Shown here: positions 48,724-58,855 of the stretch, piece by piece
Layout: each line of letters starts with the position of its first letter
How positions within the stretch are numbered: the stretch's first letter is position 1
NCBI RefSeq assembly: GCF_039839375.1
Contig: NZ_JBDOQU010000005.1
Span: 1-64,000 of the forward strand
Length of the DNA stretch: 64,000 bases
Direction: 5' to 3'
From: JBDOQU01 sp039839375
Lineage (GTDB): Bacteria; Pseudomonadota; Alphaproteobacteria; DSM-16000; Inquilinaceae
Made by a program: the position numbers and the translations under genes
The notes under the pieces: generated by a model
The model's database searches: none
The model's input: the letters and a program-made list of their open reading frames with translations, nothing else
What the model was told of the DNA's origin: nothing

Positions 48724-49494
48724 ATGGGACAGTCCGTTTCTATGGAAGATAAAAAGGCCGGGGGAATCGGCGAAACCCTCAAGACGCTGCTGTTCGCCAT
48801 ACTCATCGCGTTGGGGGTCCGGAGCTTCGCCTACGAGCCGTTCAACATTCCCTCAGGTTCCATGATCCCGACCCTGCTGGTGGGCGATTACCTGTTCGTC
48901 TCCAAATTCGCCTATGGCTACAGCCGGTATTCCGTGCCGCTGGGCGACCGGCTGCTGGGCGCCGACATCTTCGACGGCCGGCTGTTCGGCACTCCGCCGG
49001 AACGCGGCGACGTGGTCGTCTTCAAGCTGCCGACCGATCCCTCGATCGATTACATCAAGCGCGTCATCGGCCTGCCCGGCGACACGATCCAGATGCGCGA
49101 CGGGCGGCTCTACATCAATGGCGACATGGTGGAGCGGGAGCAGACCGAGGATTTCCGTACGGAGGATCGTTTCGGCCGGACGGTTTCGGTCACCCGCTAT
49201 ATCGAAACGCTGCCCAACGGCGTCCGGCATCCGATCCTGGAGAATTCCGACGAAGGCTTCCTGGATAACACGCCGGTCTTCACCGTGCCCGAAGACCATT
49301 ATTTCATGATGGGCGACAACCGGGATTCCAGCCAGGACAGCCGTGTCCAGTCCGTCGTCGGCTACGTGCCGTTCGAGAATCTGGTCGGCCGTGCGGAAAT
49401 CCTCTGGTTCAGCCTCGACGACGCCAGCTTCTTCGAGATCTGGAAATGGCCCACCGCGCTGCGCTTCGACCGGATGTTCACCAGCATCGAATGA
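48724..49494 (+). CDS. lepB: Signal peptidase I
   Basis: 256 residues from ATG 48724; an in-frame ATG at 48742 (MEDKKAGGIGETL) is possible. Membrane helix about 18-35, catalytic Ser in NIPSGSMIPTLLVGDYLFVS, catalytic Lys in PSIDYIKRVIGLPGDTI, and the box E MMGDNRDSSQDSR. It removes signal peptides at the periplasmic face of the inner membrane. The stop overlaps the rnc start by 4 nt. Confidence 0.96.
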   Translation: MGQSVSMEDKKAGGIGETLKTLLFAILIALGVRSFAYEPFNIPSGSMIPTLLVGDYLFVSKFAYGYSRYSVPLGDRLLGADIFDGRLFGTPPERGDVVVFKLPTDPSIDYIKRVIGLPGDTIQMRDGRLYINGDMVEREQTEDFRTEDRFGRTVSVTRYIETLPNGVRHPILENSDEGFLDNTPVFTVPEDHYFMMGDNRDSSQDSRVQSVVGYVPFENLVGRAEILWFSLDDASFFEIWKWPTALRFDRMFTSIE

Positions 49495-50198
49495 TTCCGA
49501 CCGCGATATCCCCCGACAGGTTCCAGGCGCTCGCCGACGCCCTCGGTCATTCCTTCGCCGACCAGGCGCTGCTGCTGGAGGCGATGACGCATCCCAGCAT
49601 CGATCCCGATGCGCGCGGGGTTGCGACCTTCGGCTATGAAAGGCTGGAGTTCCTGGGCGACCGCGTCCTGGGGCTGGTGGCCGCGCAATGGCTTCTGGAG
49701 GAATTCCGGGACGAGAACGAAGGCGCGCTGGCGCGCCGTCACACCGCGCTGGTACGCCGCGAAACGCTGGCGGAGGTCGCCTCGCGGCTCGGCCTCGGCC
49801 GATATCTCCTGCTGTCGACGGGGGAGGAGGAATCGGGCGGCCGCGACAATCGCGCCATCCTCGCCGATGCGTGCGAGGCGGTGATCGCGGCCTTGTTCCT
49901 GGATGGCGGCCTGCCGGCGGCGGAGAAGTTCATCCGACGGGCGTTCGCCGATCAACTGTCGGCCGATTTGCGGCCGCCCCTGGATCCCAAGACGGCTCTT
50001 CAGGAATGGGCGCAGGCGCGGGGCAAGCCGCTGCCGCGCTATGAAACCGTCTCCCGGACCGGCCCGGACCATGACCCGATCTTCGAGGTGAGGGTGGTGG
50101 TGGAAGGCGTGCAGCCCTTTGCCGCCAAGGGCGCGTCCAAGCGGGTGGCGGAGAAGCATGCGGCGGCCGGCATGCTGGCCGCGATCGACCAGCCATGA
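49491..50198 (+). CDS. rnc: Ribonuclease III
   Basis: 235 residues from ATG 49491 (MIPTAISPDRFQALADALGH). Catalytic signature YERLEFLGDRVLGLVAAQWL, second acidic site ILADACEAVIAALFLDGG, and a C-terminal double-stranded-RNA-binding domain (about 160-232, DPKTALQEWAQARGKPLPRY through KRVAEKHAAAGMLAAID). It processes rRNA precursors and cuts structured RNA. It overlaps lepB and era by 4 nt each. Confidence 0.96.
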   Translation: MIPTAISPDRFQALADALGHSFADQALLLEAMTHPSIDPDARGVATFGYERLEFLGDRVLGLVAAQWLLEEFRDENEGALARRHTALVRRETLAEVASRLGLGRYLLLSTGEEESGGRDNRAILADACEAVIAALFLDGGLPAAEKFIRRAFADQLSADLRPPLDPKTALQEWAQARGKPLPRYETVSRTGPDHDPIFEVRVVVEGVQPFAAKGASKRVAEKHAAAGMLAAIDQP

Positions 50199-51106
50199 CG
50201 GACGACGCTTCTCCCACCCGCTGCGGCTACGTCGCCCTGATCGGCGCGCCGAATGCCGGGAAATCGACGCTGCTGAATGCGGTGGTCGGGACCAAGGTCG
50301 CGATCGTCAGCCCGAAGGTGCAGACGACCCGCAGCCGCGTCCTGGGCATCGCGATGGAGGGCCAGACGCAGATCGTCTTCGTCGACACCCCCGGCATCTT
50401 CGAACCCAGAAGGCGGCTGGAACGGGCGATGGTCGCAGCCGCGTGGGAAGGGGCCGACGACGCCGATCTGGTGATGCTGCTGATCGACGTCACCGCGCCG
50501 AAGGTGAGGCCGGAGACGATGGCGATCGTCGAGCGGCTGAAGGATTTCCGCAGGCCATCGATGCTCGTCCTCAACAAGGTCGACGCCGTCTCGCCGCCGA
50601 AGCTGCTGGAGATGGCGGCGCTGCTGAACGATGCCGGCCGGTTCGAGGAGACGTTCATGATCTCCGCGCTGAAAGGCGACGGCGTCGACCGCCTGCGCCG
50701 GACGGTGGCCGACCGGCTGCCCGAGGGACCGTGGCTGTTTCCGGAGGATCAGCTTTCCGACATGCCGGAAAGGCTGCTGGCGGCGGAGGTGACGCGGGAG
50801 AAGCTCTTCCTCCGCCTCCATCAGGAGCTTCCCTATTCGATCGCGGTGGAGACCGAAAGCTGGGAGGAATTCCAGGACGGCAGCACGCGGATCGCCCAGG
50901 TGATCTATGTCCAGCGCGAAAGCCAGAAGCCGATCATCCTCGGCCGCGGCGGCCAGACCATCAAGGCGGTCGGCGCGGCCGCCCGGAAGGAGTTGGAGGA
51001 GATGCTGGAGCGGCGGGTCCATCTCTCGCTCTATGTGAAGGTGCGGGAGAACTGGATCGACGATCCGGATCGCTATCGCGACTGGGGCCTGAATTTCAAC
51101 GCCTGA
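50195..51106 (+). CDS. era: GTPase Era
   Basis: 303 residues. Ribosome-assembly GTPase binding the 3' end of 16S rRNA. G1 GAPNAGKSTLLNAVVGTKVA, G2 KVQTTRSRVLG, G3 VDTPGIFEPRRRLE, G4 LNKVDAV, and a C-terminal KH domain with PIILGRGGQTIKAVGAAARK. In relatives recO usually follows; here the next gene is on the other strand and recO is at 23.2 kb. Confidence 0.96.
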   Translation: MTDDASPTRCGYVALIGAPNAGKSTLLNAVVGTKVAIVSPKVQTTRSRVLGIAMEGQTQIVFVDTPGIFEPRRRLERAMVAAAWEGADDADLVMLLIDVTAPKVRPETMAIVERLKDFRRPSMLVLNKVDAVSPPKLLEMAALLNDAGRFEETFMISALKGDGVDRLRRTVADRLPEGPWLFPEDQLSDMPERLLAAEVTREKLFLRLHQELPYSIAVETESWEEFQDGSTRIAQVIYVQRESQKPIILGRGGQTIKAVGAAARKELEEMLERRVHLSLYVKVRENWIDDPDRYRDWGLNFNA

Positions 51107-51115
51107 GCGTATTCG

Positions 51116-52648
51116 TCAGTCGCTGGGAACGCCGCCTTCCTGCTTGCGCCGGGCGACAAAGGCATCCAGTTCCTCGCGGATCGCGGGGTCGAGTTCCGGT
51201 TCTTCATAGTCGGTCAGCAATTGCTTGTAGGTCGCATGCGCGCGCTGGGTGGCGTCGGGGCCGCCGCCATCCTGCCAATTCTCGAAATTGCGCCAGTCCG
51301 ACAGCATCGGCCCGTAGAATGCGGTCTCATACCGCTCCAGCGTATGGGCGCAACCGAAGAAATGGCCGCCGGGGCCGACCTCCCGGATGGCGTCCAGCCC
51401 CAGCGTGTCCTCATTGACCTCAATGGGGCGCAGGAATTCCGCCATGTGCTGGAGCATCTCCGCGTCCATCACCATCTTCTCGAAGCTGGCGCGCAGGCCG
51501 CCTTCCATCCAGCCCGCGGCGTGCATCACCATGTTGGCATGGCCCATCACCGCGCCCCACAGCGACATCTCGCTCTCCCAGGCCGCCTGGGCGTCGACCG
51601 CGTTGGAGGCGTTGGCGTTGGAGGATCGGTAGGGAATGCCGTATCGCCGCGCCAACTGCCCGCCGGCCATCGCGGCGCGGGTATATTCGGGCGTTCCGAA
51701 CGCCGGAGCGCCGGTCTTCATGTCGACATTGGAAGTGAAACCGCCATACATCACCGGCGCGCCCGGATTGACCATCTGGGCGAACGCCAGGCCGGCCAGC
51801 GCCTCGGCGTTCTGGAGCGTCAGCGCCCCGGCCAACGTCGCCGGAGCCATCGCGCCGGCCAGCGTGAAGGGAGTCAGCACCATCACCTGCCGCGCCCGCG
51901 CCATCGCCATGATGCCCTCCAGCATCGGCGTGTCCAGCCGCAGGGGGGAGGAGGAGTTGACGATGGTGAACAGCGACGGTTCCGACCGAAGCTGTTCCGC
52001 GCTGACGCCGCGCGCGATCCGCGCCATCTCGATGGCGTCGTTGATCCGGCCATAGCCCAGCGAATAGCCGTGGAACGCCTTGTCCGACAAGGTGATGAAG
52101 GCGTGCAGCGCGTCCAGATGGCGGGTGGCCGGCGGCAGGTCCACCGGCTCCACCGGATAGCCGCCGAAGATGTGGATGATGTTCAGGCTGTGGGCCAGCC
52201 TGATCAGGTCGCAATAATCCTTGAAGTTGCCGATGCGCCTGCCGCCCACGATGTCCGACACGTTGGGCGCGCTGCCCACGGTCGCGAAGACCAGATTGTT
52301 GCCGCCCATCGTGACGTTCCGCGCCGGGTTGCGCGCGTGAAGCGTGAATTGGGATGGCGCGTGGCGCACGCTGTCCAGCACCAGCGTTCGGTCGAACCGC
52401 ACGCGGTTGCCATCCGGCGCGACATCCGCGCCCGCCTTCTTCAGTATCGCCAGCGCCTCGGGGTGGAGGAAATCCATCCCGATCTCTTCCAGCACAGTCA
52501 GGGAGGCGTCGTGGATCGCCTCGACCTGGTCGGCGCTCAAGGGCTCGATGGGGGACAGTGGGTTGGCGAGCGGTCGCCAGGGAAGCTGGCTGGCGACGGC
52601 GCTGCGTTCACGGCGGGGGCGGCGTTGGGCCGAACGATCGCGGGACAC
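51116..52648 (-). CDS. Trimethylamine methyltransferase (MttB-like) family protein
   Basis: 510 residues, MttB superfamily TIM barrel, without an amber (pyrrolysine) codon. Marks are VEAIHDASLTVLEEIGMDFL, HPEALAILKKAGADV, TVGSAPNVSDIVGGRRIGNF and AMVLTPFTLAGAM-like strands. Non-pyrrolysine members remove a methyl group from quaternary amines such as glycine or proline betaine and pass it to a corrinoid protein. No corrinoid protein gene is nearby. Last gene of the minus-strand amine-catabolism cluster, 115 bp after the dehydrogenase. Confidence 0.87.
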   Translation of the reverse strand: MSRDRSAQRRPRRERSAVASQLPWRPLANPLSPIEPLSADQVEAIHDASLTVLEEIGMDFLHPEALAILKKAGADVAPDGNRVRFDRTLVLDSVRHAPSQFTLHARNPARNVTMGGNNLVFATVGSAPNVSDIVGGRRIGNFKDYCDLIRLAHSLNIIHIFGGYPVEPVDLPPATRHLDALHAFITLSDKAFHGYSLGYGRINDAIEMARIARGVSAEQLRSEPSLFTIVNSSSPLRLDTPMLEGIMAMARARQVMVLTPFTLAGAMAPATLAGALTLQNAEALAGLAFAQMVNPGAPVMYGGFTSNVDMKTGAPAFGTPEYTRAAMAGGQLARRYGIPYRSSNANASNAVDAQAAWESEMSLWGAVMGHANMVMHAAGWMEGGLRASFEKMVMDAEMLQHMAEFLRPIEVNEDTLGLDAIREVGPGGHFFGCAHTLERYETAFYGPMLSDWRNFENWQDGGGPDATQRAHATYKQLLTDYEEPELDPAIREELDAFVARRKQEGGVPSD

Positions 52649-52763
52649 GGGCTGCTGGACCTCCGGAACTTGACCGGAGGGCAGCCTGTCATGCGGCGGT
52701 GGCCGCTATCAGCCCGTTTCCGCCAGGGAAGGGCGCGCGGACGACATAGAGGATGACGTGGGT

Positions 52764-55229
52764 TCAGACCCTGATGCGCGTCATCTCCGGATCGAACAGC
52801 ACGTCGGGCTGGACCGTGGCGGCGAAGCGCCGGCCGAAATATTCGACCTCCAGCTTCGATCCATGCGCCGAATGCTCGACCGGCAGCCAGCCCAGCGCGA
52901 TGGTCCTGCCGACGCTGTAGCCATGGTTGGCGCTGGTCACATAGCCGACCGCCCGTTCGCCGCCATTGGCGAAGATCGGCTCCTTCCCCAGCACGATCGC
53001 GTCGGGATCCTCGAAGGTCAGGGTGCAGAGACGCTTGGTAATGCCCTGCTCCTTCTGCCGCTCCAGCGCCTCGCGGCCGTGGAAGTCGCCCTTGTCCCAG
53101 CGGACGATGAAGTCCAGCCCGGCCTCCAGCGGCGTGTCGTCGGGCGTCATGTCCGCGCCCCAACCGCGATAGCCCTTCTCCAGCCGCAGACTGTCGAAGG
53201 CGCCCATCCCGGCGGCGATCAGGTCGTGCGGCCGGCCCGCCTCCCACAGCGTGTCCCACAGCTTCAGTCCCAGCTCCATGGGGCAGTAGATCTCCCACCC
53301 CAGCTCTCCGACATAGGAGACGCGGAACGCGCGGGCGGGGACATAGCCGATGGTGATGTCCTTCCAGTGGAAATATTTCAGCCCCTGATGGCTGACATCG
53401 TCTTCCGTGACGCTCTCCAGGATCGTCCGCGCCTTCGGCCCCCACAGACCGAAGACCGCCCATTTCCCGCCGACATCCTCCAGCCGGACGCTGCCGTCGT
53501 CGGGCGCGTGGTCCCTTATCCAGGCGAAATCGTGCGGGCCGACGCCGCCGCCGGTGATGATCCAGAAGCGGTCGGCCGCCAGCCGCGCCACGGTCAGGTC
53601 GCAGACGATGCCGCCGCGCCGGTCCAACATGTTGGTGTAGACGACCCGGCCGGGCTTCACGTCCATCTGGTTGGTCGTCATGTGCTGAAGGAAGGGCAGG
53701 GCGCCCGACCCGCTGATCTCCATGATCGCGAAGGCGGAGAGATCGTAGAGCGCCGCGTTCTCCCGCGTGTGCAGGGCCTCCGCCGCCTCGATCGGGCTCC
53801 AGAAGCGGGCGGCCCAACCATCCCGCCCCGGCAGGTTCCGGCCATCCAGCAGGCGGGCGTTCGCCTCGCACCATTGCGCGCGCTCGAACCCCGCCGTCTC
53901 GAAGAACGCCGCTCCCTGCTCGACCAGCCGGGGATGCGCCGGCCCTGTGCGCAGATTGCGCGGCTCCTCCATCTGCTGCTTGGGATGGATGATGTCGTAG
54001 ACTTCCAGGTAGTTCTGCTTCCCCCGCCGTCGCACGAAGCTGGAGGTGGCATGGTGGGGATAGAAGCGGTGCAGGTCCGCCTCATGGACGTCCAGTTGCG
54101 GCTCGCCCGCCTCCAGCCATTCGGCCATCACCTTGCCGACGCCGCCGCCATGGGTGACCCAGACCGCTTCGGCGACCCAGAAGCCGCGCGCGACCTGGCT
54201 TTCGCCCAGCAGCGACTGCGCGTCCGGCGTGAAGGAGAACATGCCGTTGATCTTGTAGGTCAGCGCCCGCCCTTCGACGGCGGGGAAGAGGTTGATCGCG
54301 GCCCGGTGCGCCTCCTCGAAATGTTCCGGCGTCCAGTCGCGGATCGACGGCATCACCGGCGCGTCCTTCGGCGACAGTATGGCGTCCGGCTCCACGGGCA
54401 GCGGCACGTGCCGATAGTTGCCGATGCCCCAACTGTCGAAATGCTGCCGGTAATAGGAAGCATGATCTTGGGCGCGCAGAAGCGGGATCGTGATCTCGCT
54501 CGCCGCCCATTCGGCCAGTTCCGGCAGCGGCTCAGTCTTCGTGTACTGATGCTCCATCGGCATCAGCGGGATCGGCTGGCCTACCATCCGCCCGATGCGC
54601 GGTCCCCAGATGCCGGCGCAGCACAGGACGGCCTCGCAGGCGACTCGCCCCTGGTCCGTCACCACCGCCCGGACCCGGCCGTCCACGACCTCGATATCCT
54701 GCACGGTGACATTGCCCTGGAACGTCACCGCGCCGCCCGCCGAGGCCTCCCGCGCCATGGCGGAACAGGCATTGACCGCCCGGGCGACGCCGTCGTCCGG
54801 TACGAAGAAGCCGCCCAGCACCTTCCGCTGGTCCAGGATCGGGATCCTCGCCTTGCATTCGTCCGGCGTCAGCAGATGGTTCTCCAACCCCCAGCTCCGG
54901 CCCAGCCCCGCCTTGCGCTTCAGGTCCGCCCACCGCTCCGGCGTTTCGGCCAGTTCGATGCCGCCGACCAGTGCTGCGCAGGGCTGGTCGTCCCAGCGCA
55001 GGCTTTCGTAGAGGTGGGCCGAATAATGCGCCAGACCCGTCATCAGCTTCGACGTGTTGGTCTGGAACATACCGCCCGGCGCATGGCTGGTGGAGCCGCC
55101 GGTGCGCGGGAAGGGACCCTGGTCGATCACCAGCACGTCCCGCCATCCCAGCTTCGCCAGGTGATAGGCAGTCGAACAGCCGACGATGCCGGCTCCGATG
55201 ATCACGAGTCTGGCGCTGGTCTGCATCAC
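52764..55229 (-). CDS. Dimethylglycine dehydrogenase-type FAD/GcvT protein
   Basis: 821 residues. N-terminal FAD-binding DAO fold (RLVIIGAGIVGCSTAYHLAK, GPFPRTGGSTSHAPGGMFQT) followed by a folate-binding GcvT domain (about 430-800) with HTRENAALYDLSAFAIMEIS and a C-terminal barrel (KLEVEYFGRRFAATVQPDVL). Such proteins demethylate dimethylglycine or sarcosine and pass the one-carbon unit to tetrahydrofolate. Located 31 bp after soxG. With sarcosine oxidase it forms consecutive steps toward glycine. The exact substrate is not decided by sequence. Confidence 0.9.
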   Translation of the reverse strand: MMQTSARLVIIGAGIVGCSTAYHLAKLGWRDVLVIDQGPFPRTGGSTSHAPGGMFQTNTSKLMTGLAHYSAHLYESLRWDDQPCAALVGGIELAETPERWADLKRKAGLGRSWGLENHLLTPDECKARIPILDQRKVLGGFFVPDDGVARAVNACSAMAREASAGGAVTFQGNVTVQDIEVVDGRVRAVVTDQGRVACEAVLCCAGIWGPRIGRMVGQPIPLMPMEHQYTKTEPLPELAEWAASEITIPLLRAQDHASYYRQHFDSWGIGNYRHVPLPVEPDAILSPKDAPVMPSIRDWTPEHFEEAHRAAINLFPAVEGRALTYKINGMFSFTPDAQSLLGESQVARGFWVAEAVWVTHGGGVGKVMAEWLEAGEPQLDVHEADLHRFYPHHATSSFVRRRGKQNYLEVYDIIHPKQQMEEPRNLRTGPAHPRLVEQGAAFFETAGFERAQWCEANARLLDGRNLPGRDGWAARFWSPIEAAEALHTRENAALYDLSAFAIMEISGSGALPFLQHMTTNQMDVKPGRVVYTNMLDRRGGIVCDLTVARLAADRFWIITGGGVGPHDFAWIRDHAPDDGSVRLEDVGGKWAVFGLWGPKARTILESVTEDDVSHQGLKYFHWKDITIGYVPARAFRVSYVGELGWEIYCPMELGLKLWDTLWEAGRPHDLIAAGMGAFDSLRLEKGYRGWGADMTPDDTPLEAGLDFIVRWDKGDFHGREALERQKEQGITKRLCTLTFEDPDAIVLGKEPIFANGGERAVGYVTSANHGYSVGRTIALGWLPVEHSAHGSKLEVEYFGRRFAATVQPDVLFDPEMTRIRV

Positions 55230-55260
55230 TTCACCTCATCCAAACTCTTATGAAATTACA

Positions 55261-55833
55261 TCAAACGCCAGTGGATATTGAATATTCCAGCCCGGCATCC
55301 TCAAGCCATAGCCAGAGATATTCGGCGAAGGACCGGCGCACATGGAGATCGAAACCATCAGCCTCGACCTGATGGATGATGATGTCGACAGGCCCGATCA
55401 GGCTCTGCGCCACCTTGCCGACCGGGAAGGTGGACGGATGGAAATCCAGCGGGCAGCCCTTCACCAGCACGTCCCGGGCGCGGGGGCCGGCCAGCCGCAG
55501 GATCGTGCTGTTGTCGGTCACGTCGACGCTGGAGGCGTGATGTCCCTCCAGTGCGATCGGCGGAACCTCGCCGGTCAACAGCCATTCGTCCGGCCCCAGC
55601 CACAAGGCGGTGACGCCGTCGCGGGCGGCGGACATGTTGGGTTCGGTCGGCAGGACGAGATCCAGTGCGGCCCCGACCGCCGCCAGGAAGCCCCTGTCCT
55701 GCGGGTCGCCGCGCAGATTGATCTTGCGGACGTGCGCGATCTCCCTGAGGCGCACCGGCGCGTCCGGCGTGCCATGCGGCGCGGGGTCCAGGGCGGCGAG
55801 CGCCGGGCGGCGCAGCGTGTCGAGATCAGCCAT
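55261..55833 (-). CDS. soxG: Sarcosine oxidase gamma subunit
   Basis: 190 residues from the ATG at 55831-55833 (MADLDTLRRPALAALDPAPH), overlapping soxA by 8 nt. Small folate-binding-fold-related subunit with ALWLGPDEWLLTGEV, SVDVTDNSTILRLAGPRARD, LVKGCPLDFHPSTFPVGK and SFAEYLWLWLEDAG. It stabilises the heterotetramer. The frame continues upstream to 55911 but lies inside soxA. Confidence 0.92.
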   Translation of the reverse strand: MADLDTLRRPALAALDPAPHGTPDAPVRLREIAHVRKINLRGDPQDRGFLAAVGAALDLVLPTEPNMSAARDGVTALWLGPDEWLLTGEVPPIALEGHHASSVDVTDNSTILRLAGPRARDVLVKGCPLDFHPSTFPVGKVAQSLIGPVDIIIHQVEADGFDLHVRRSFAEYLWLWLEDAGLEYSISTGV

Positions 55834-58800
55834 GCAGCCTCGCTCCCTCCCGGTCCACGAAGACCGGATCGACGATCGTGACGGGGATCGTCCTGTCCGG
55901 CATGGCGACATAGAGCTTCCGGCCCATCTTCTCCCGCCCGCCCTTGACCAGTGCCAGCGCGATCGACCGGCCCAGCGTCGGGCTTCGGTAGCTGGAGGTC
56001 ACATGGCCCAGTATCGGCACGGGCGGGGCGGCCTCGATCTCGTCGGCGATCAGATGGGCCCCTTCCACCAGCACCAGGGAAGGATCGTCCGTCTCCAGTC
56101 CGACAAGCTGCTTGCGGTCGTCGCGCACCATGTCCCGGCGGGTCAACGACCTCTTGCCCAGGAAATCAGGCTTCTTCCTGCCGATGATCCAGCCCATGCC
56201 CAGATCGTCCGGCGTCATGGTGCCGTCCGTCTCCTGTCCGACGATGATGAAACCCTTCTCGGCGCGAAGCACATGCATCGTCTCCGTACCGTAGGGCGTC
56301 ATGCCATGCTTTTGGCCGGCTTCCCACGCCGCTTCCCAGACCGAAAGCCCGAAGGAGGCGGGGACATTGATCTCGAAACACATCTCACCGGAGAAGCTGA
56401 TCCGGAAGATGCGCCCCGGCACGCCGGCGATCGTCGCCTCCTTGACAGAAAGGTGCGGGAAAGCCTCGTTCGACAGGTCGGTATCGGTCAGTTCGGCCAG
56501 CACGTCGCGGCTGCGCGGTCCGTTCAACGTGATGACGGCCCATTGCTCGGTGACAGAGGTCAGCCGGACCTTCAACTCCGGCCATTCGGTCTGGAGCCAT
56601 TCCTCCAGCCATCCCATGACCGCCGCGGCCCCGCCGGTCGTTGTCGTCATGTGGAAACGGTCTTCGGCCAGCCGCGCCGTCACGCCGTCATCCTTGACCA
56701 TGCCGTCCTCGCCCAGCATCAGCCCGTAGCGGCAGCGTCCCGGCTCCAGCTTCGTCCAGGCGTTGGTGTAGATGCGGTTGAGGAATTCCGCCGTGTCACG
56801 GCCCTGTATGTCGATCTTCCCCAGGGTCGTCCCGTCGAAGATGCCTACACTCTCCCGCGCCGCCTTGGCCTCGCGCTGGACGGCCGCATGCATGTCCTCC
56901 CCATCCTTCGGGTAGTACCAGGCGCGCCGCCAGCCGCCGCCGACATTCTCGAACGCCGCGCCATGGGCAGCCTGCCAGGAATCCATCGGCGTCTTGCGCA
57001 AGGGCGCCAGGAAGCGGCCGGTGTTCCGCCCCGCGATCGCGCCGAAGGTGACGGGCGTATAGGGTGGGCGGAAGGTGGTGACGCCGATCGACGGCATGTC
57101 CGCGCCAAGGGCCCCCGCGACGATGCCCAGCGCGTTGACGTTGCCGATCTTGCCCTGGTCGGTGCCCATGCCGGTGGTGGTGTAGCGCTTGACATGCTCG
57201 ACCGAGCGGAAACCCTCCCGCACCGCCAGCTTGATGTCCTTCGCCGTCACGTCGTTCTGCAAGTCGACGAAGGCTTTCACCTTGCCCGCAGGCCGGTCGC
57301 TGGGTAGCAGCCAGAGATTGCGCTGCGGAGCGAAAGCGGGCTCCTCCACGTCCGGAACGGAAGGCGCGGCGGCGTCGAATCCGCACTCTCGCGCGGCGGC
57401 CGCGCCGGCTTCCAGCCCTTCGGCGATGCAGGACGCCAAATCGACCGCGCCGTTGCAGCCTCCGGCGGAGCGCTCCGCCTGATGGCTCTGCTTCGGAACG
57501 AAGGTCGCCCGTTCCGGCTCGAAAGCCAGCTTGCCCCGAGACTGGGAGAAAAGGTGGACGGCGGGGTTCCAGCCGCCGGAGACGGCCAGAAGATCGCAAT
57601 CGATGCGGGTCTCCAGACCACGCTCCACCGCCGAGCCGTCGGCCGAAAGGCGCATCGCCTTTACCGAAGTGACGCGGTTTCGGCCCTCGGTTCCAGCGAC
57701 GCCGTAGCCGGCCAGGATGGGGATGCCGCCATCCCGCGCCTGTCGGACGAGCGCGCCTTCCGGCGACGGCCTGATGTCTACGATGCCTTCGACCGAACAG
57801 CCGGCGGACAGCAGGTCCAGCGCCGTTCGATAAGCGCCGTCATTGTTGGTCAGCAGGGCCACCCGCCGCCCCGGCGCGACCGCATAGCGGTTGAGGTAGG
57901 TTCGCACCGCCCCCGCCAGCATCACGCCCGGACGGTCGTTCCCGGCGAAGACCAGCGGCCGTTCGATGCCTCCGGTCGCCAGCACGACCTGTTTCGCCCT
58001 GACCTTCCAGAACCGCTGGCGCGGCGTACCAGGGGAGACGCCCTCGACCGGCAGATGGTCCGTCACCCGCTCCAGCAGGCCGACGAAATTGTCGCCGTAA
58101 TAGCCGAAGCCCGTCGTGCGCGGCAGCAGCCGGACCTCCGGCATCGCTGCGAGTTCAGCCAGGGTTGCGCCCCGCCATTCTTCCGCCGGATTGCCGCCGA
58201 TCGCTACGCCGTCGGGACGTTCGCTCAGCAGCGCGCCGCCCGGTTCCGACTGCTCGTCGCACAGGATCACCCGCGCGCCCGTCCGCCCCGCGGCCAGCGC
58301 CGCGGCTAGCCCCGTCGCCCCGCCGCCGATCACCAGCACGTCGCAATGGGCGTTCACATGATCGTAGCGGTCCGGGTCCGGCGCGCGGGGGCTTTCGCCC
58401 AGGCCGGCGGCGCGGCGGATGAAGCCCTCATAGGTCATCCACAGCGATTTCGGCCACATGAAGGTCTTGTAGTAGAAGCCGGCCGGGAACAGCGGAGATA
58501 GCGCGTCATTGACCGTGCCGATGTCGAACTCCACCGAAGGCCAGCAATTCTGGCTGCGCGCGGAGAAGCCGTCGAAGATCTCGGCCTGCGTCGCCCGGAT
58601 GTTGGGATCGGTGCGCGCCGGATCGTCCCCCACCTGGACCAGCGCGTTCGGCTCCTCCGCGCCGGCGGTCACGATACCGCGCGGCCGGTGATACTTGAAG
58701 CTGCGGCCGACCAGATGGACGTCGTTCGCCAGCAGCGCCGACGCCAGCGTGTCGCCGGCATGGCCGGTCAGCGTCCGGCCGTTGAAGCGGAAGCCTATGG

Positions 58801-58855
58801 CGCGCGTCCGGTCGATCCTGCCGCCGGACGGCAGGCGGTTGAGCTGCCCGCTCAT
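55826..58855 (-). CDS. soxA: Sarcosine oxidase alpha subunit
   Basis: 1009 residues, normal for the large subunit. N-terminal ferredoxin-like part (FRFNGRTLTGHAGDTLASAL, SFKYHRPRGIVTAG), then the dinucleotide-binding domain (CDVLVIGGGATGLAAALAAG) that holds NAD, and a C-terminal GcvT-like domain (about 610-1000) that binds tetrahydrofolate and makes methylene-THF. It overlaps soxD by 4 nt and soxG by 8 nt. Confidence 0.95.
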   Translation of the reverse strand: MSGQLNRLPSGGRIDRTRAIGFRFNGRTLTGHAGDTLASALLANDVHLVGRSFKYHRPRGIVTAGAEEPNALVQVGDDPARTDPNIRATQAEIFDGFSARSQNCWPSVEFDIGTVNDALSPLFPAGFYYKTFMWPKSLWMTYEGFIRRAAGLGESPRAPDPDRYDHVNAHCDVLVIGGGATGLAAALAAGRTGARVILCDEQSEPGGALLSERPDGVAIGGNPAEEWRGATLAELAAMPEVRLLPRTTGFGYYGDNFVGLLERVTDHLPVEGVSPGTPRQRFWKVRAKQVVLATGGIERPLVFAGNDRPGVMLAGAVRTYLNRYAVAPGRRVALLTNNDGAYRTALDLLSAGCSVEGIVDIRPSPEGALVRQARDGGIPILAGYGVAGTEGRNRVTSVKAMRLSADGSAVERGLETRIDCDLLAVSGGWNPAVHLFSQSRGKLAFEPERATFVPKQSHQAERSAGGCNGAVDLASCIAEGLEAGAAAARECGFDAAAPSVPDVEEPAFAPQRNLWLLPSDRPAGKVKAFVDLQNDVTAKDIKLAVREGFRSVEHVKRYTTTGMGTDQGKIGNVNALGIVAGALGADMPSIGVTTFRPPYTPVTFGAIAGRNTGRFLAPLRKTPMDSWQAAHGAAFENVGGGWRRAWYYPKDGEDMHAAVQREAKAARESVGIFDGTTLGKIDIQGRDTAEFLNRIYTNAWTKLEPGRCRYGLMLGEDGMVKDDGVTARLAEDRFHMTTTTGGAAAVMGWLEEWLQTEWPELKVRLTSVTEQWAVITLNGPRSRDVLAELTDTDLSNEAFPHLSVKEATIAGVPGRIFRISFSGEMCFEINVPASFGLSVWEAAWEAGQKHGMTPYGTETMHVLRAEKGFIIVGQETDGTMTPDDLGMGWIIGRKKPDFLGKRSLTRRDMVRDDRKQLVGLETDDPSLVLVEGAHLIADEIEAAPPVPILGHVTSSYRSPTLGRSIALALVKGGREKMGRKLYVAMPDRTIPVTIVDPVFVDREGARLHG

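Noticed and set aside
51116..52648. Pyrrolysine-containing trimethylamine methyltransferase
   Set aside because: The frame has no internal amber codon and is full length (510 residues), so it belongs to the non-pyrrolysine branch.
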